Shown piece by piece: positions 34,632 to 43,537 of a DNA stretch of 64,000 bases. The stretch is from positions 1,860,001-1,924,000 of the forward strand of contig NZ_CP076103.1 in assembly GCF_018732085.1 (NCBI RefSeq). Reading direction: 5' to 3'. The position numbers were made by a program, and so were the translations under genes. How positions within the stretch are numbered: the first letter of the stretch is position 1; each line of letters begins with the position of its first letter. The notes under the pieces are model-generated. The model did not search any database and was not told the origin of the DNA. It saw only the letters and a program-made list of their open reading frames with translations. Origin of the DNA: Lysobacter capsici. GTDB lineage: Bacteria; Pseudomonadota; Gammaproteobacteria; Xanthomonadales; Xanthomonadaceae.

Positions 34632-36737
34632 TCACCAGATAACGACCTGCTCCGCCGCCCCGCGCACCATCGGCTGGCCGGCCTTGCACGAGAACGCCGC
34701 GGCGAACGCCGGCAGGTTCGACGGCGCGCCGATCGCGCGGAAATCGCTCGGTGCGTGCGGATCGGAATTGACCAGCACCTTGAGCATGTCCGGGGTGTAG
34801 CGATCGCGCCAGCTGGTGGCGAAGCTGTAGAAGAAGCGCTGGTCGCGGCTGAGGCCGTCGGTCTTGGGATCGGGCGTGTCGCCGACCGCCAGCCGCATCG
34901 CATCGAGCGCGGTGGCCAGGCCGCCGAGATCGGCGATGTTCTCGCCGAGGGTGAGCTTGCCGTTGACCTTCAGCCCAGGCGCGGCCTGGTAGCCGTCGAA
35001 CTGATGCACCAGTTTTTCGCTGCGCTCGGCGAAACCCTTGGCGTCGGCCGGCGTCCACCAGTTGTTGAAATTTCCGTCGGGGCCGAAGCGCGAACCCTGG
35101 TCGTCGTAACCGTGGGTCATCTCATGGCCGATCACCGCGCCGATGCCGCCGTAATTGGTGGCCTCGTCGGCCTTGGGGTCGAAGAACGGCGGCTGCAGGA
35201 TCGCGGCCGGGAACACGATCTCGTTCTGCAGCGGGTTGTAGTACGCGTTGACCGTCTGCGGCGACATGCCCCATTCGGTCTTGTCGACCGGCTTGCCGAT
35301 CTTGCTCAGGTTCCACTGGTAATTGAAGCGATTGGCGGCCTGGGCGTTGGCGTAGTAACTGTCGCGGTCGGTCTTCAGCCCCGACCAGTCGCGCCACTTG
35401 TCCGGATAGCCGATCTTCGGGGTGAAGCTGGCCCACTTCTCCAGCGCTTTCTTCTTGGTCTCATCGCTCATCCAGCTCAGATTCTCGATCCGCGCCTTCA
35501 GCGCCGTGCGCAGGCCCTGCACCAGCGTTTCCATCTGCGCCTTGGACTGCTGCGGGAACGCGACCTTGACGTACAACTGGCCCATCGCTTCGCCGGCCTG
35601 ATCGTCGATGTCGCCGAGCACGCGCTTCCAGCGCGCCTTGGGTTCTTTCTGCCCGCGCATGGTCTTGTTGTGGAACTCGTAATGCTCGGCGACGAAGGTG
35701 TCGGCCAGGTACGGCGAGGCGTCGTCGACGGTGTGATAACGCAGATACGCCTGCCAGGTCGCCGCCGGCGTGTCGGCGATCATCTTGCTGACTTCCTTGT
35801 GGAAGTCGGGCATCGCCAGCGAGAACTGCGCCGGCGTCGCCACGCCCTGCGATTCGAAGAACTTCGTCCAGGAGAAATTCGGCGTGAGTTCGTTGGCGGC
35901 GGCGACGCTGATCGGCTGGTAATACAGGGCGACATCGCGCTGCAGTTGTTCGCTCGACAGCGACGCGCGCGCCAGGCGGGTTTCGAAATCGATCACCGCC
36001 TTGGCCTGCTGCGCGGCATCGGCAGCGGCGACGCCCGACAGCTCCAGCACCTTGGCGATGTGCTGCTGGTAGGCGGCGAGCTTGTCGTGCTTGTCCTTGT
36101 CGAAGTAGTAGCCCTTGTCGGGCAGGCCCAGGCCGCCTTGGGTGGCGAAGGCCATGTTCATCGAGGAATTCTTGAAATCGGCCTCGGCGCCGAAACCGAA
36201 CACCACGTTGTGGCCCTGCGCGGCGCTGCTGCGCAGGTAGGCGGCGATCTTCTCCGGGCTGTCGAGCGCGGCGATCGCGGCCAGGTCGGCCTGCACGGGC
36301 GCGAGGCCCTGGGCGTTGATCTTGGCTTCGTCCATGCCGGTCGACCACAGGTCGCCGATCAGTTTTTCCACGCCGCTGGCCTTGGGATCGGCGGCGGCTT
36401 GCTGCGCGAGTTGGTGCTGCACCGCGAGCGAGCGTTCGGCCAGCACGTCGGACACGCCCCAGGACGAACGATCGCCGGGGATCGGATTGGCGGCGAACCA
36501 GCGGCCGTTGACGTACTCGCCGAGGTTGTCGCAGGCGTTCTTGGCCGGGTCCAGGTCGCCGACGGCGAAGTGCACCGGCTGCGGCAGTTTGCTTTCGTCG
36601 ATCGTGAGCGTGGTGGCCTCGGCGGGCTTGGCGGCGGGCGTGCCCGCGGCCGGGGCCGGGGTTTCGGGCTTGCTGCAGGCGGCGAGCGCGGCGGCGATCG
36701 CCAGCGACAGCAGCAGGGGGGACGATTTCATGGGCAT
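34632..36737 (-). CDS. M13 family zinc metallopeptidase, predicted lipoprotein
   Basis: 701 residues from ATG 36737, which GGAG precedes by 8 bases; the longer frame to 36833 is non-conserved. The N-terminus MPMKSSPLLLSLAIAAALAACS is a lipoprotein signal with lipobox ALAAC, followed by an Ala/Pro linker. M13 motifs are intact: NAYYNP, HEMTH (538-542), GENIADLGG, and the terminal CKAGQPMV...VVIW. It is the first of three tandem M13 genes on this strand. The close paralogue at 32177-34288 shares long identical stretches such as NLSWMS, KKKALEKWASFTPKIGYPD and PAAILQPPFFDPKAD. Confidence 0.93.
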   Translation of the reverse strand: MPMKSSPLLLSLAIAAALAACSKPETPAPAAGTPAAKPAEATTLTIDESKLPQPVHFAVGDLDPAKNACDNLGEYVNGRWFAANPIPGDRSSWGVSDVLAERSLAVQHQLAQQAAADPKASGVEKLIGDLWSTGMDEAKINAQGLAPVQADLAAIAALDSPEKIAAYLRSSAAQGHNVVFGFGAEADFKNSSMNMAFATQGGLGLPDKGYYFDKDKHDKLAAYQQHIAKVLELSGVAAADAAQQAKAVIDFETRLARASLSSEQLQRDVALYYQPISVAAANELTPNFSWTKFFESQGVATPAQFSLAMPDFHKEVSKMIADTPAATWQAYLRYHTVDDASPYLADTFVAEHYEFHNKTMRGQKEPKARWKRVLGDIDDQAGEAMGQLYVKVAFPQQSKAQMETLVQGLRTALKARIENLSWMSDETKKKALEKWASFTPKIGYPDKWRDWSGLKTDRDSYYANAQAANRFNYQWNLSKIGKPVDKTEWGMSPQTVNAYYNPLQNEIVFPAAILQPPFFDPKADEATNYGGIGAVIGHEMTHGYDDQGSRFGPDGNFNNWWTPADAKGFAERSEKLVHQFDGYQAAPGLKVNGKLTLGENIADLGGLATALDAMRLAVGDTPDPKTDGLSRDQRFFYSFATSWRDRYTPDMLKVLVNSDPHAPSDFRAIGAPSNLPAFAAAFSCKAGQPMVRGAAEQVVIW

Positions 36738-37398
36738 CAGTGAGACTCCGGGCCGACGGGCATGGGAAGGATCTGACGTGGCGCAGATCGGGGTTGTGAA
36801 CGCAACGGCGGCGCGGCGGCGGCCACGATGCAACGGCGACGGCGCGAACGCCCGCGGCTGCGACGCCTGCTGGATTGGCGATGAATCCCGATGCGGCCCG
36901 TCGTAGTCGGCCCTCAGCGTGATAGGCCGACGATAAACCCGTTCGTGCGCGCGGAAGGGGGTCGTCAGTCATGTGGGGTGGCGGGCGAAGGCCTAGCGTC
37001 GCCCCGGGTCGGACCCGCGAGGGCTTCGTTGCGGCAGGTTTTTTGCGCGAGGTCTTCTATGGGAGGCCTTTTGTGTGAGGTCTTTTGTGGGAGGGGCTTC
37101 AGCCCCGATGCCTTTCGCTCAGATCGCTTCGAGCCTGCAAGGCTTTCTAGCCGATCGAGACAATTTCAGAGTCAATCGCAATCGGACCGAAAAGCATCGG
37201 GGCTGAAGCCCCTCCCACAAAAGAGCTCGGGGTTGAAGCCTCTCTCACAAAAGACCTCGGGGCCAAAGACCATCCAACCAGACCTCGGGGCTTCGTTGCC
37301 ATGTGGTGCCGACTTCGCCTGCATCGCCCGCATGCTAAGTTCCAGACCCACACCGCGGCCGCCCCCGGCCGCTGCACTCAGCGAAGGAGTCGACAGCA
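36738..37398. repeat. Intergenic region with GTGGGAGGGGCTTCAGCCCC repeats
   Basis: No gene is seen. A direct copy (TTTTGTGGGAGGGGCTTCAG at about 37083) and an inverted copy (about 37189-37223) form a stem with a ~70-base centre; partial, degenerate copies flank both sides (37050-37080 and 37225-37290). The promoter for the downstream nuclease gene must lie near the end. Confidence 0.8.
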
Positions 37399-38772
37399 AT
37401 GCGCGTCCACTTTCACGGCGCCGCCGGCGAGGTCACCGGCTCCCTGCACGAAGTCGAAGCCGCCGGCCATCGCATCCTGCTCGACTGCGGCATGATCCAG
37501 GGCAGCCCCGAGGCCGAACTGCGCAATCTCGATCCGTTCGCGTTCGATGCGGCCACGCTCGACGCGCTGGTGATCAGCCACGCCCATATCGATCACATCG
37601 GCCGGGTGCCGTTGCTGGTCAAGCGCGGTTTTCGCGGGCCGATCTTCGCCCAGGCCGCGACCGCCGACCTGATGCGGATCATGCTGCTGGATTCGGCCTC
37701 GATCGCCGAAAGCGAAGCCGAGCGCGGCAACCGCAGGCGCGCGCACGGCGAGCCCGAACGGCTGCCGCTGTACACCCGCGACGATGTCGAAGCGACCATG
37801 CAACGGGTGCAGCCGCTGCCTTACGACACGCGCTGCGAGATCCTGTCGGGCGTGACGGTGCAGTTCCGCGAAGCCGGGCACATCCTGGGTTCGTCGGTGG
37901 TCGAGTTGTTCGCCGACGGCCGCAAGCTGGTGTTCTCCGGCGACCTGGGACCGAAAGGCACGCCGATCCTGCGCGACCCCGCGCCGATCGACAGCGCCGA
38001 CCTGGTGCTTATGGAATCGACCTACGGCGATCGCCTGCACAAGGACCGCGCCGAAACCATCCTCGAACTCGGCCGCATCCTGGACGCGGCCTGGAACGAC
38101 GGCGGCAACGTGCTGATCCCGGCGTTCGCGGTCGGCCGCAGCCAGGAGCTGCTGTACTGGTTCGCCAAGTACTGGGACGAGTGGAACGTCGGCCGGTTCA
38201 AGATCTTTCTCGACAGCCCGATGGCGAGCAAGGTGGTCGGCGTGTACGACCGCCATGTCGAACTGTTCGACGAAGACGCGCTGCGGGTGTGGAAGCAAAA
38301 ACCCGATCCCTTCCATCTGCCGAACCTGCAGCTGACCGAATCGGCGCAGGAGTCGATGGCGATCAACCAGATCGAACGCGGCGCGATCGTCATCGCGGGG
38401 TCCGGCATGGCCAACGCCGGCCGCATCCTGCATCACTTCAAGCACAACCTGGGCAAGCCGCAGACCCACGTGGTGTTCGTCGGTTACCAGGCCGAGGGCA
38501 CGATCGGGCGGCGGCTGGTCGAGGGCGCGAAGTGGGTGCGCATCCACGGTCGCGATACTCGCGCAGAAGCGCAGCGCCACACCATCGGCGGCTTGTCGGC
38601 GCACACCGACCAGAACGGCTTGATCGAGTGGTACGGAAACATCGAAGGCCATCCGCCGCTGGTGCTGGTGCATGGCGAAGACAAGGCGCGCGAGGCGCTG
38701 GCCGGGGAAATCGGCGAACGCTTCGGTACCAAGGTCGCGCTCGCGCGGCCGGGCATGACGCTCGACGTGTAA
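37399..38772 (+). CDS. Metallo-beta-lactamase/beta-CASP fold RNA-processing exonuclease-like protein
   Basis: 457 residues, cytoplasmic. The MBL zinc motif is SHAHIDHIG (HxHxDH), with further ligands in FREAGHILGSS and VFSGDLG. The beta-CASP domain follows with VLIPAFAVGRSQELLY (motif A region), SGMANAGRIL, and the final GLSAHTDQNGL histidine motif. Family members (CPSF-73-like, YSH1-type) cleave or trim RNA. The GCGAAGGAGTCGACAGCA sequence gives a strong ribosome-binding site before ATG 37399. The next gene follows 69 bases downstream. Confidence 0.92.
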   Translation: MRVHFHGAAGEVTGSLHEVEAAGHRILLDCGMIQGSPEAELRNLDPFAFDAATLDALVISHAHIDHIGRVPLLVKRGFRGPIFAQAATADLMRIMLLDSASIAESEAERGNRRRAHGEPERLPLYTRDDVEATMQRVQPLPYDTRCEILSGVTVQFREAGHILGSSVVELFADGRKLVFSGDLGPKGTPILRDPAPIDSADLVLMESTYGDRLHKDRAETILELGRILDAAWNDGGNVLIPAFAVGRSQELLYWFAKYWDEWNVGRFKIFLDSPMASKVVGVYDRHVELFDEDALRVWKQKPDPFHLPNLQLTESAQESMAINQIERGAIVIAGSGMANAGRILHHFKHNLGKPQTHVVFVGYQAEGTIGRRLVEGAKWVRIHGRDTRAEAQRHTIGGLSAHTDQNGLIEWYGNIEGHPPLVLVHGEDKAREALAGEIGERFGTKVALARPGMTLDV

Positions 38773-38841
38773 GCGCACGCGCTGCGACGATCGCAGCCGG
38801 CGCGCAACAGCGCTGACGAAACCAAACCATCTGACGATCGC

Positions 38842-39516
38842 ATGGACACCGAACACGGCAACACGCACGACAAGGAACGAGTGGGCGCGATCTTCGACAG
38901 CGCCGCGATGCTGCACGCACGCGCGATGACCTGGCAGGCGATCGAGCGCATCCGCGCGCAGATCCACCCGGGCATGCTGGAATCGCAGGCCCGCGCGCTG
39001 GGCCAGCGGACCCTGGTCGAACTGGGCATGGGCCGGATCTGGCATCCGCTGTTGATCCGCTTCGGCGCCAACACCCTCAAGACTTTTCGCGAACGCTCCG
39101 ACGGCGATCCCGCGCTGGGCGAGAACGACATCTACTTCATCGACATGGGCGTGGTCTGGGACGGCCACGAGGGCGATTCGGGCGACACCTTCGTCACCGG
39201 CGACGACGCGCAGATGCACGCCTGCGCCGCGGCTGCGCGGACCTTGTACGACCGCGTCCACGACTACTGGAAACACGAACGCGTGGCCGGCCCGGCGTTG
39301 TACCGCTATGCGCAGCAGCAGGCCGCGGCGATGGGGTGGGTGCTCAACCTCGACATCCAGGGGCACCGGGTCGGCGATTTCCCGCATTCGATCCACAAGG
39401 CCGGCGACCTGGGTGAGTTCGAATCCTGCCCGTCGGCGGGGCTGTGGATTCTGGAAATTCAAATCGCTCACCCCGAACGGCCCTTCGGCGCGTTCTACGA
39501 GGACCTGCTGGTGTAG
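38842..39516 (+). CDS. M24 family metallopeptidase-like protein
   Basis: 224 residues with the pita-bread fold of methionine aminopeptidase/prolidase (M24). Candidate metal ligands are Asp in IDMGVVWDG, Asp in GDSGDTFVTG, His in GDFPHSIHK, and two Glu in LEIQIAHPERPFGAFYEDLL. The product is shorter than MetAP (about 264) and lacks a signal peptide. Substrate unknown; the proline- or amino-peptidase function is inference. Confidence 0.82.
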   Translation: MDTEHGNTHDKERVGAIFDSAAMLHARAMTWQAIERIRAQIHPGMLESQARALGQRTLVELGMGRIWHPLLIRFGANTLKTFRERSDGDPALGENDIYFIDMGVVWDGHEGDSGDTFVTGDDAQMHACAAAARTLYDRVHDYWKHERVAGPALYRYAQQQAAAMGWVLNLDIQGHRVGDFPHSIHKAGDLGEFESCPSAGLWILEIQIAHPERPFGAFYEDLLV

Positions 39517-39567
39517 GCAGGCGCTGTGCGCGGCGACGCGCCGGGACGCGAACTCAGGGGAGGGGGC

Positions 39568-40101
39568 ATGAGCAAACGCATCTGGAAGATCGCGGCCGGC
39601 GCAGTGCTGGTCGTCGCATGCCTGATCCTGATCGGTTGGGTGCTGAGCAGGGCGCTCGGTGGGTCGCGATGCACCGTCAGCAGCCGGGTCCGCGGCCAGG
39701 TAGCGACCATGGGCGGGAAGCTCCAGTCCTTTCAATGCGACCAGGGCTTCTTTCCCACGACCTTGCAGGTGCTGACCGACCCGAAGCTACCGGGAGGGCC
39801 GTATGCGAAAGACGCCGAACTGCGCGACAGCTGGGGTCGTCCGCTGTACTACAACGTGGAGCGCGATGAACAACGCTTCGTGCTGTTTTCGCTCGGCCAC
39901 GACGGGCTGATCGGTGGCGAGGACCAGGATGCCGACATCGCCTACGTCGGCAACAGGGCCAGGGTCGACGACGCGCAATGGTGGCGCCGTGACGCGAACT
40001 TCCAATCGCCCGATTGCCCAAAATTAGAGTCGCCGCCGTCGGTGATGACGCGCCCGCCGCAAGAGACCGCAGCTTCGTCCGGCGCCTGCAGCGAAGAATG
40101 A
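39568..40101 (+). CDS. GspG-like pseudopilin domain protein without prepilin motif
   Basis: 177 residues. One N-terminal membrane helix (GAVLVVACLILIGWVLS) is followed by a domain matching GspG pseudopilins: CDQGFFPTTLQVLTDP, DSWGRPLYYNVE and SLGHDGLIGGEDQDADI, the last with the Asp-rich calcium-binding loop. The usual prepilin-peptidase motif (GFTLIE) is missing, so the protein probably stays as a plain membrane-anchored domain. No type II secretion genes are adjacent. A strong GGGGAGGGGG ribosome-binding site precedes ATG 39568. Confidence 0.78.
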   Translation: MSKRIWKIAAGAVLVVACLILIGWVLSRALGGSRCTVSSRVRGQVATMGGKLQSFQCDQGFFPTTLQVLTDPKLPGGPYAKDAELRDSWGRPLYYNVERDEQRFVLFSLGHDGLIGGEDQDADIAYVGNRARVDDAQWWRRDANFQSPDCPKLESPPSVMTRPPQETAASSGACSEE

Positions 40102-40204
40102 CGATAACGATTTGCGCAGAATTTATGCGCTCGCCACGGTGGCGGCATGGAGGCTTTACCTGACTCGCGCGCAAGCTGACGGCGTCTTCCCCACCCACAT
40201 CGCC

Positions 40205-40621
40205 GTGAGCATCCTGATCCTGCAAGGCCGCCATCTCGCTTCAAACCCGCTGCAATCGCAATTCCTGCTCGAACTACGCGGCCTCGCCGCCGCGGTCGGC
40301 CGCAACCTCGAACTGCGCCCCTGCGCCAGCCTGCGCGAACTGGTCGGCAGCCTGCGCGCCGCGCGTCGGCGCCGCAGCGAATTCGTGCTGCTCGACCCGG
40401 GCGAGCTCGCGCCGCACGCCTTGGCCGAACCCGAAGCGTTGCGTCAGGCGCTGGACGAACTGCCCAGCGCCTACATCGAAGTCCACGACGCCAGCGCCAC
40501 CACCCTGGACGATCGCCTGCACGCACATGCGCCGCCGCTGGCGACGATCGTGATCAACGGCGACCTGGCGATGAGTTATCGCATCGCGCTCGGCATCGCG
40601 TTGCGCCGGCTCGCGCGCTGA
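40205..40621 (+). CDS. Degenerate type II 3-dehydroquinate dehydratase (AroQ)-fold protein
   Basis: About 138 residues from GTG 40205 (alternative ATG 40112). The outline follows AroQ: ILILQGRHL for ILVLHGPNLN, VLLDPGELAPHA for IINPGAYTHTS, AYIEVHDASA for IEVHLSN, and a final TIVINGDLAMSYRIALGIAL. The His of EVH is kept, but the N-terminal Asn, the Arg-Tyr lid and the usual RxxS motif cannot be found, so dehydratase activity is doubtful. No other shikimate gene is nearby. It ends only 15 bases before the convergent transporter gene. Confidence 0.62.
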   Translation: MSILILQGRHLASNPLQSQFLLELRGLAAAVGRNLELRPCASLRELVGSLRAARRRRSEFVLLDPGELAPHALAEPEALRQALDELPSAYIEVHDASATTLDDRLHAHAPPLATIVINGDLAMSYRIALGIALRRLAR

Positions 40622-40636
40622 ATCGCTCGCGCGCGG

Positions 40637-42181
40637 CTAGACCGGCACGACGCCGTCGTTCTCGCGCGCCAGCCAGCGCTGCATTGCATGCCGGAAGCGC
40701 GTGGCCTCGCGCTGCTTGTGCAGGTAGTCCTGATCGAGCACGCGATACAGCGACCACATGATCAGCACCAGCAGCAGCGCGAACGGCAACGCGGCGACGA
40801 TGATCACGCCCTGCAACGCGTCCAGGCCGCCGGCCAGCAGCAGCGCGACCGCGATCAGGGCCTGGATCACGCCCCAGGCCGCGCGCCGCGACAGCGGCGG
40901 ATCGGCGCGGTCCTCGCTGGACATGCTGGCCAGCACCAGGGTCGCCGAGTCGGCCGAGGTCACGAAGAACAGCATCAACAACGCGATCGCGGCGGCCATC
41001 AGCAACGGCGCCCACGGCAGGCTTTCGAGCAAGGCGAACAGCACCTGCTCGTAGCCCTGGGCCAAGGCGCCGGCCAGATCGACGCCGCCGAACATCTGCG
41101 CCCACAGCGCGCTGCCGCCGAACGCGGCGAACCACACGAAGCTCATCAGCGAAGGCACCAGCACCACGCCGAACACGAACTCGCGCACGCGCCGGCCGCG
41201 CGAGATGCGGGCGATGAAGCTGCCCACGAACGGCGCCCAGGCGATCCACCACGCCCAGTAGAAGATCGTCCACTCGCCGACCCAGGGATCGCGCGAGAAC
41301 GGCGCCATGCGCAGGCTCATGTTCGGCAACTGGTTGATGTAGCTGCCCACAGTGGTGGTGAAGGTCTCGAAGATGAAACTGGTCGGCCCGGCCACCAGCA
41401 CGAACGCGAGCAATAGCGCGGCCAGGGCGAGGTTGAGATTGCTCAGCCATTTGATCCCGCGGTGCAGGCCGGTGAGGCTCGAGGCCATGTACAGCACGAA
41501 CGCCACCGCGACCACGCACAGTTGCAGCGCCGGGGTCACGCTCAGTCCGAACACCCGCGCAAGCCCCGCGCTGATCTGCACGGTGCCGAAGCCCAGCGTG
41601 GTCGCCACGCCGATCGCGGTGGCGACGACCGCGGCGACATCGATCAACTGGCCCGGCCAGCGCCGATGCCAGCGGCCGATCACCGGTTGCAGCAGGTCGC
41701 TGATCTGGCCGCGGCCGTTGCGGTTGAACTGGAACCACGCCATCGCCAGGCCGACCAGCGCGTACACCGCCCACGGGTGCAGGCCCCAGTGGAAGAACAC
41801 GTAGCGCATCGATGCGCGCGCGGCCGGCATGCTCTGCGCGTCGAGGCCTTCGGGCGGATGCAGGTAATGCGACACCGGTTCGGCCGCGCCCCAGAACACC
41901 AGGCCGATGCCCATGCCGGCGGCGAACAGCATCGACAGCCAGCTCAGGCGCGAGAATTCCGGCTCGGCGTCGTCGCCGCCGATGCGCAGGTCGGCGAAGC
42001 GGCCGAGCGAGAGATACAGCAGGAACAGCAGCGAGGCGAACACGATCAGCAGGTACAGCCAGCCGGCCCGCGCCACGGTCAGCGACAGCGCGTGCTGGAT
42101 CGTTTCGTTGAACGATTGCGGGACCAGCACGCCGGCGGCGACCAGTGCGGCGAGCAGGACGATCGAAAGTCGGAAAACCAA
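40637..42181 (-). CDS. BCCT family betaine/carnitine/choline-type transporter
   Basis: About 514 residues from TTG 42181, which GGAG precedes by 6 bases; ATG 42211 adds ten residues. Twelve membrane helices are evident. The family signature lies in FYWAWWIAWAPFVGSFIARI, with MGIGLVFWGAAEPVSHY and FFVTSADSATLVLASMS elsewhere. These transporters import osmoprotectants such as glycine betaine or choline with sodium or protons. The substrate cannot be decided. No betaine-synthesis genes are nearby. Confidence 0.9.
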   Translation of the reverse strand: MVFRLSIVLLAALVAAGVLVPQSFNETIQHALSLTVARAGWLYLLIVFASLLFLLYLSLGRFADLRIGGDDAEPEFSRLSWLSMLFAAGMGIGLVFWGAAEPVSHYLHPPEGLDAQSMPAARASMRYVFFHWGLHPWAVYALVGLAMAWFQFNRNGRGQISDLLQPVIGRWHRRWPGQLIDVAAVVATAIGVATTLGFGTVQISAGLARVFGLSVTPALQLCVVAVAFVLYMASSLTGLHRGIKWLSNLNLALAALLLAFVLVAGPTSFIFETFTTTVGSYINQLPNMSLRMAPFSRDPWVGEWTIFYWAWWIAWAPFVGSFIARISRGRRVREFVFGVVLVPSLMSFVWFAAFGGSALWAQMFGGVDLAGALAQGYEQVLFALLESLPWAPLLMAAAIALLMLFFVTSADSATLVLASMSSEDRADPPLSRRAAWGVIQALIAVALLLAGGLDALQGVIIVAALPFALLLVLIMWSLYRVLDQDYLHKQREATRFRHAMQRWLARENDGVVPV

Positions 42182-42940
42182 AATCCACTCCAGGCAGGCG
42201 CGCGAACGCATCGCGCGCGTGAGGCGTGCCGGACGCGCGCGGCGCGTCGACAGGCATGAGACGAAGCCGCGCCGATGCGCGCACGAAGCACGCGCGATCA
42301 CCGCCGCGATCAGCGGGCGAGCGAGTCGGCAGCAGGCTGTTGAGGACGATCCGCGCTGCGAGCCATGGCCGTAGCGGTGACGGCGCAAGCGGACGTGTGA
42401 GTCCGGTGCGGTGCGCGGAGCGGGGCGATTTTAACAGACGCGCGGTTTTCGGCCTTCACGCTGTCGCGATAAGCGGGGTTGACAGGGGAAAACCGCTAAA
42501 AATCGCGGGTTCAATCAGTTGCCGAAGCCAAGTGCCGGTTGCCGAGGCCAGGTGTCAGTTGCCGAAGCCAAGTGCCAGTTGCCGCAGCCAGGTGTCTGTT
42601 GCCCAAGCCAAGTGAATGCATCGAGGTCTTTTGTGGGAGGGGCTTCAGCCCCGACGCTTTTCGCTCCGAAGATTCGGAATTCCGCAATCGGGACTGAAGC
42701 CCTCCCACAAACGATCGATCGCCGCATCGCGTGGCTCGGTGCAGCCGTTGACTTCGAACCGCGGCTATGACCCGCGGCGATCACCGCAATCCCATGCGAT
42801 CGACCGCCGGCATTGCCGATACGAACAGTCATGGTCCATGCGCAGCAAACATGCTAAGACGCAATGGGCGCTCCCCGCCGTCGCGCGCTTTTTCGTGCAA
42901 CCGGTGACGATGCGGGAGCTGGATGCCATTGGGGGATGTC
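42182..42940. other. Intergenic region with a 20-bp tandem repeat and a GTGGGAGGGG repeat
   Basis: No gene is seen. It contains five 20-bp tandem units (42518-42617) and, starting near 42629, a TTTTGTGGGAGGGGCTTCAG copy whose partner at about 42693-42711 is diverged. The stretch upstream of the transporter is GC-rich and Arg-coding in every frame. Confidence 0.7.
42518..42617. repeat. Five tandem copies of a 20-bp unit
   Basis: Units begin GTTGCCGAAGCCAAGTGCC(G/A). Copies 1 and 3 end AAGTGCC, copies 2 and 4 end AGGTGTC, so a 40-bp higher-order period is visible; copy 5 is slightly diverged (GTTGCCCAAGCCAAGTGAAT). It lies between the BCCT gene and the P-loop gene. Confidence 0.9.
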
Positions 42941-43501
42941 ATGAAGACGTTGTATCTAGAACGCGCGCTGTTCGTCGTCGGAAATCAGAACGACGGCAAG
43001 AGCACGCAGCTGCGCAGCATGTTCAAGGACTGGGGGCTCGGCGCGCGCGGCAAGGTTCCGGTCGAAAAAAGCATCGTCAAGCGGCATTGGCTGGGCCAGC
43101 ACCGCGGCCTGCTGGTGCGGTTGACCTCGCCGCACGAATATCGGGAAACGCCCGGGGAATTCCACGCCAAGATCCGGGCCGACATGAAGCAGGGCCGCTG
43201 GTGCCTGGCGGCTCCATTGCAGCCGCAGGCATCGAACAACATGCCCGACGTGGTCGAAACGATCCGCCTGTTTCAGGAAGAATTTTCCCCCGAGCGGATC
43301 CGGGTGTGTTTTCTGCTGCCGTGCAAGCGAAGCAAGGCGGCCGACAAGCAGATGGACCTCTCGGCCACGACCGGGCACATCCGGCGCCTGTGGAAGCGCA
43401 GTTCGCAATCGTCGATCGTCGAATGCGTCATCATCGACGCCGCATCGCCCGACGGCGAAGCTAACGGACACTTCCTCGCCGACTATTTCGAGTACCGCTG
43501 A
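42941..43501 (+). CDS. Orphan P-loop protein
   Basis: About 186 residues from ATG 42941 (ATG 42923 also possible). It begins with a strand and a Walker A-like loop, ALFVVGNQNDGKSTQLRSMF, with GNQNDGKS at 14-21, then an alpha/beta core (IRVCFLLPCKRS, ECVIIDAAS). A Walker B-like VCFLLP has no acidic residue at the end, and no GTPase G4 motif is clear. The C-terminus is GHFLADYFEYR. Function unknown: a nucleotide-binding or kinase-like role is inference. It stands alone between unrelated genes after a tandem repeat and has lower-GC codons than its neighbours. Confidence 0.68.
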   Translation: MKTLYLERALFVVGNQNDGKSTQLRSMFKDWGLGARGKVPVEKSIVKRHWLGQHRGLLVRLTSPHEYRETPGEFHAKIRADMKQGRWCLAAPLQPQASNNMPDVVETIRLFQEEFSPERIRVCFLLPCKRSKAADKQMDLSATTGHIRRLWKRSSQSSIVECVIIDAASPDGEANGHFLADYFEYR

Positions 43502-43537
43502 TGCGCTGCCGGCCGTCGACGGGACGGGCGCGGTAGC

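Noticed and set aside
42212..42388. 59-residue longer start of the BCCT transporter
   Set aside because: The extra residues are Arg/Ser/Cys-rich without homology; a better ribosome-binding site lies before TTG 42181.
42518..42617. CRISPR array
   Set aside because: Units are directly adjacent with no spacers; no cas genes are present.
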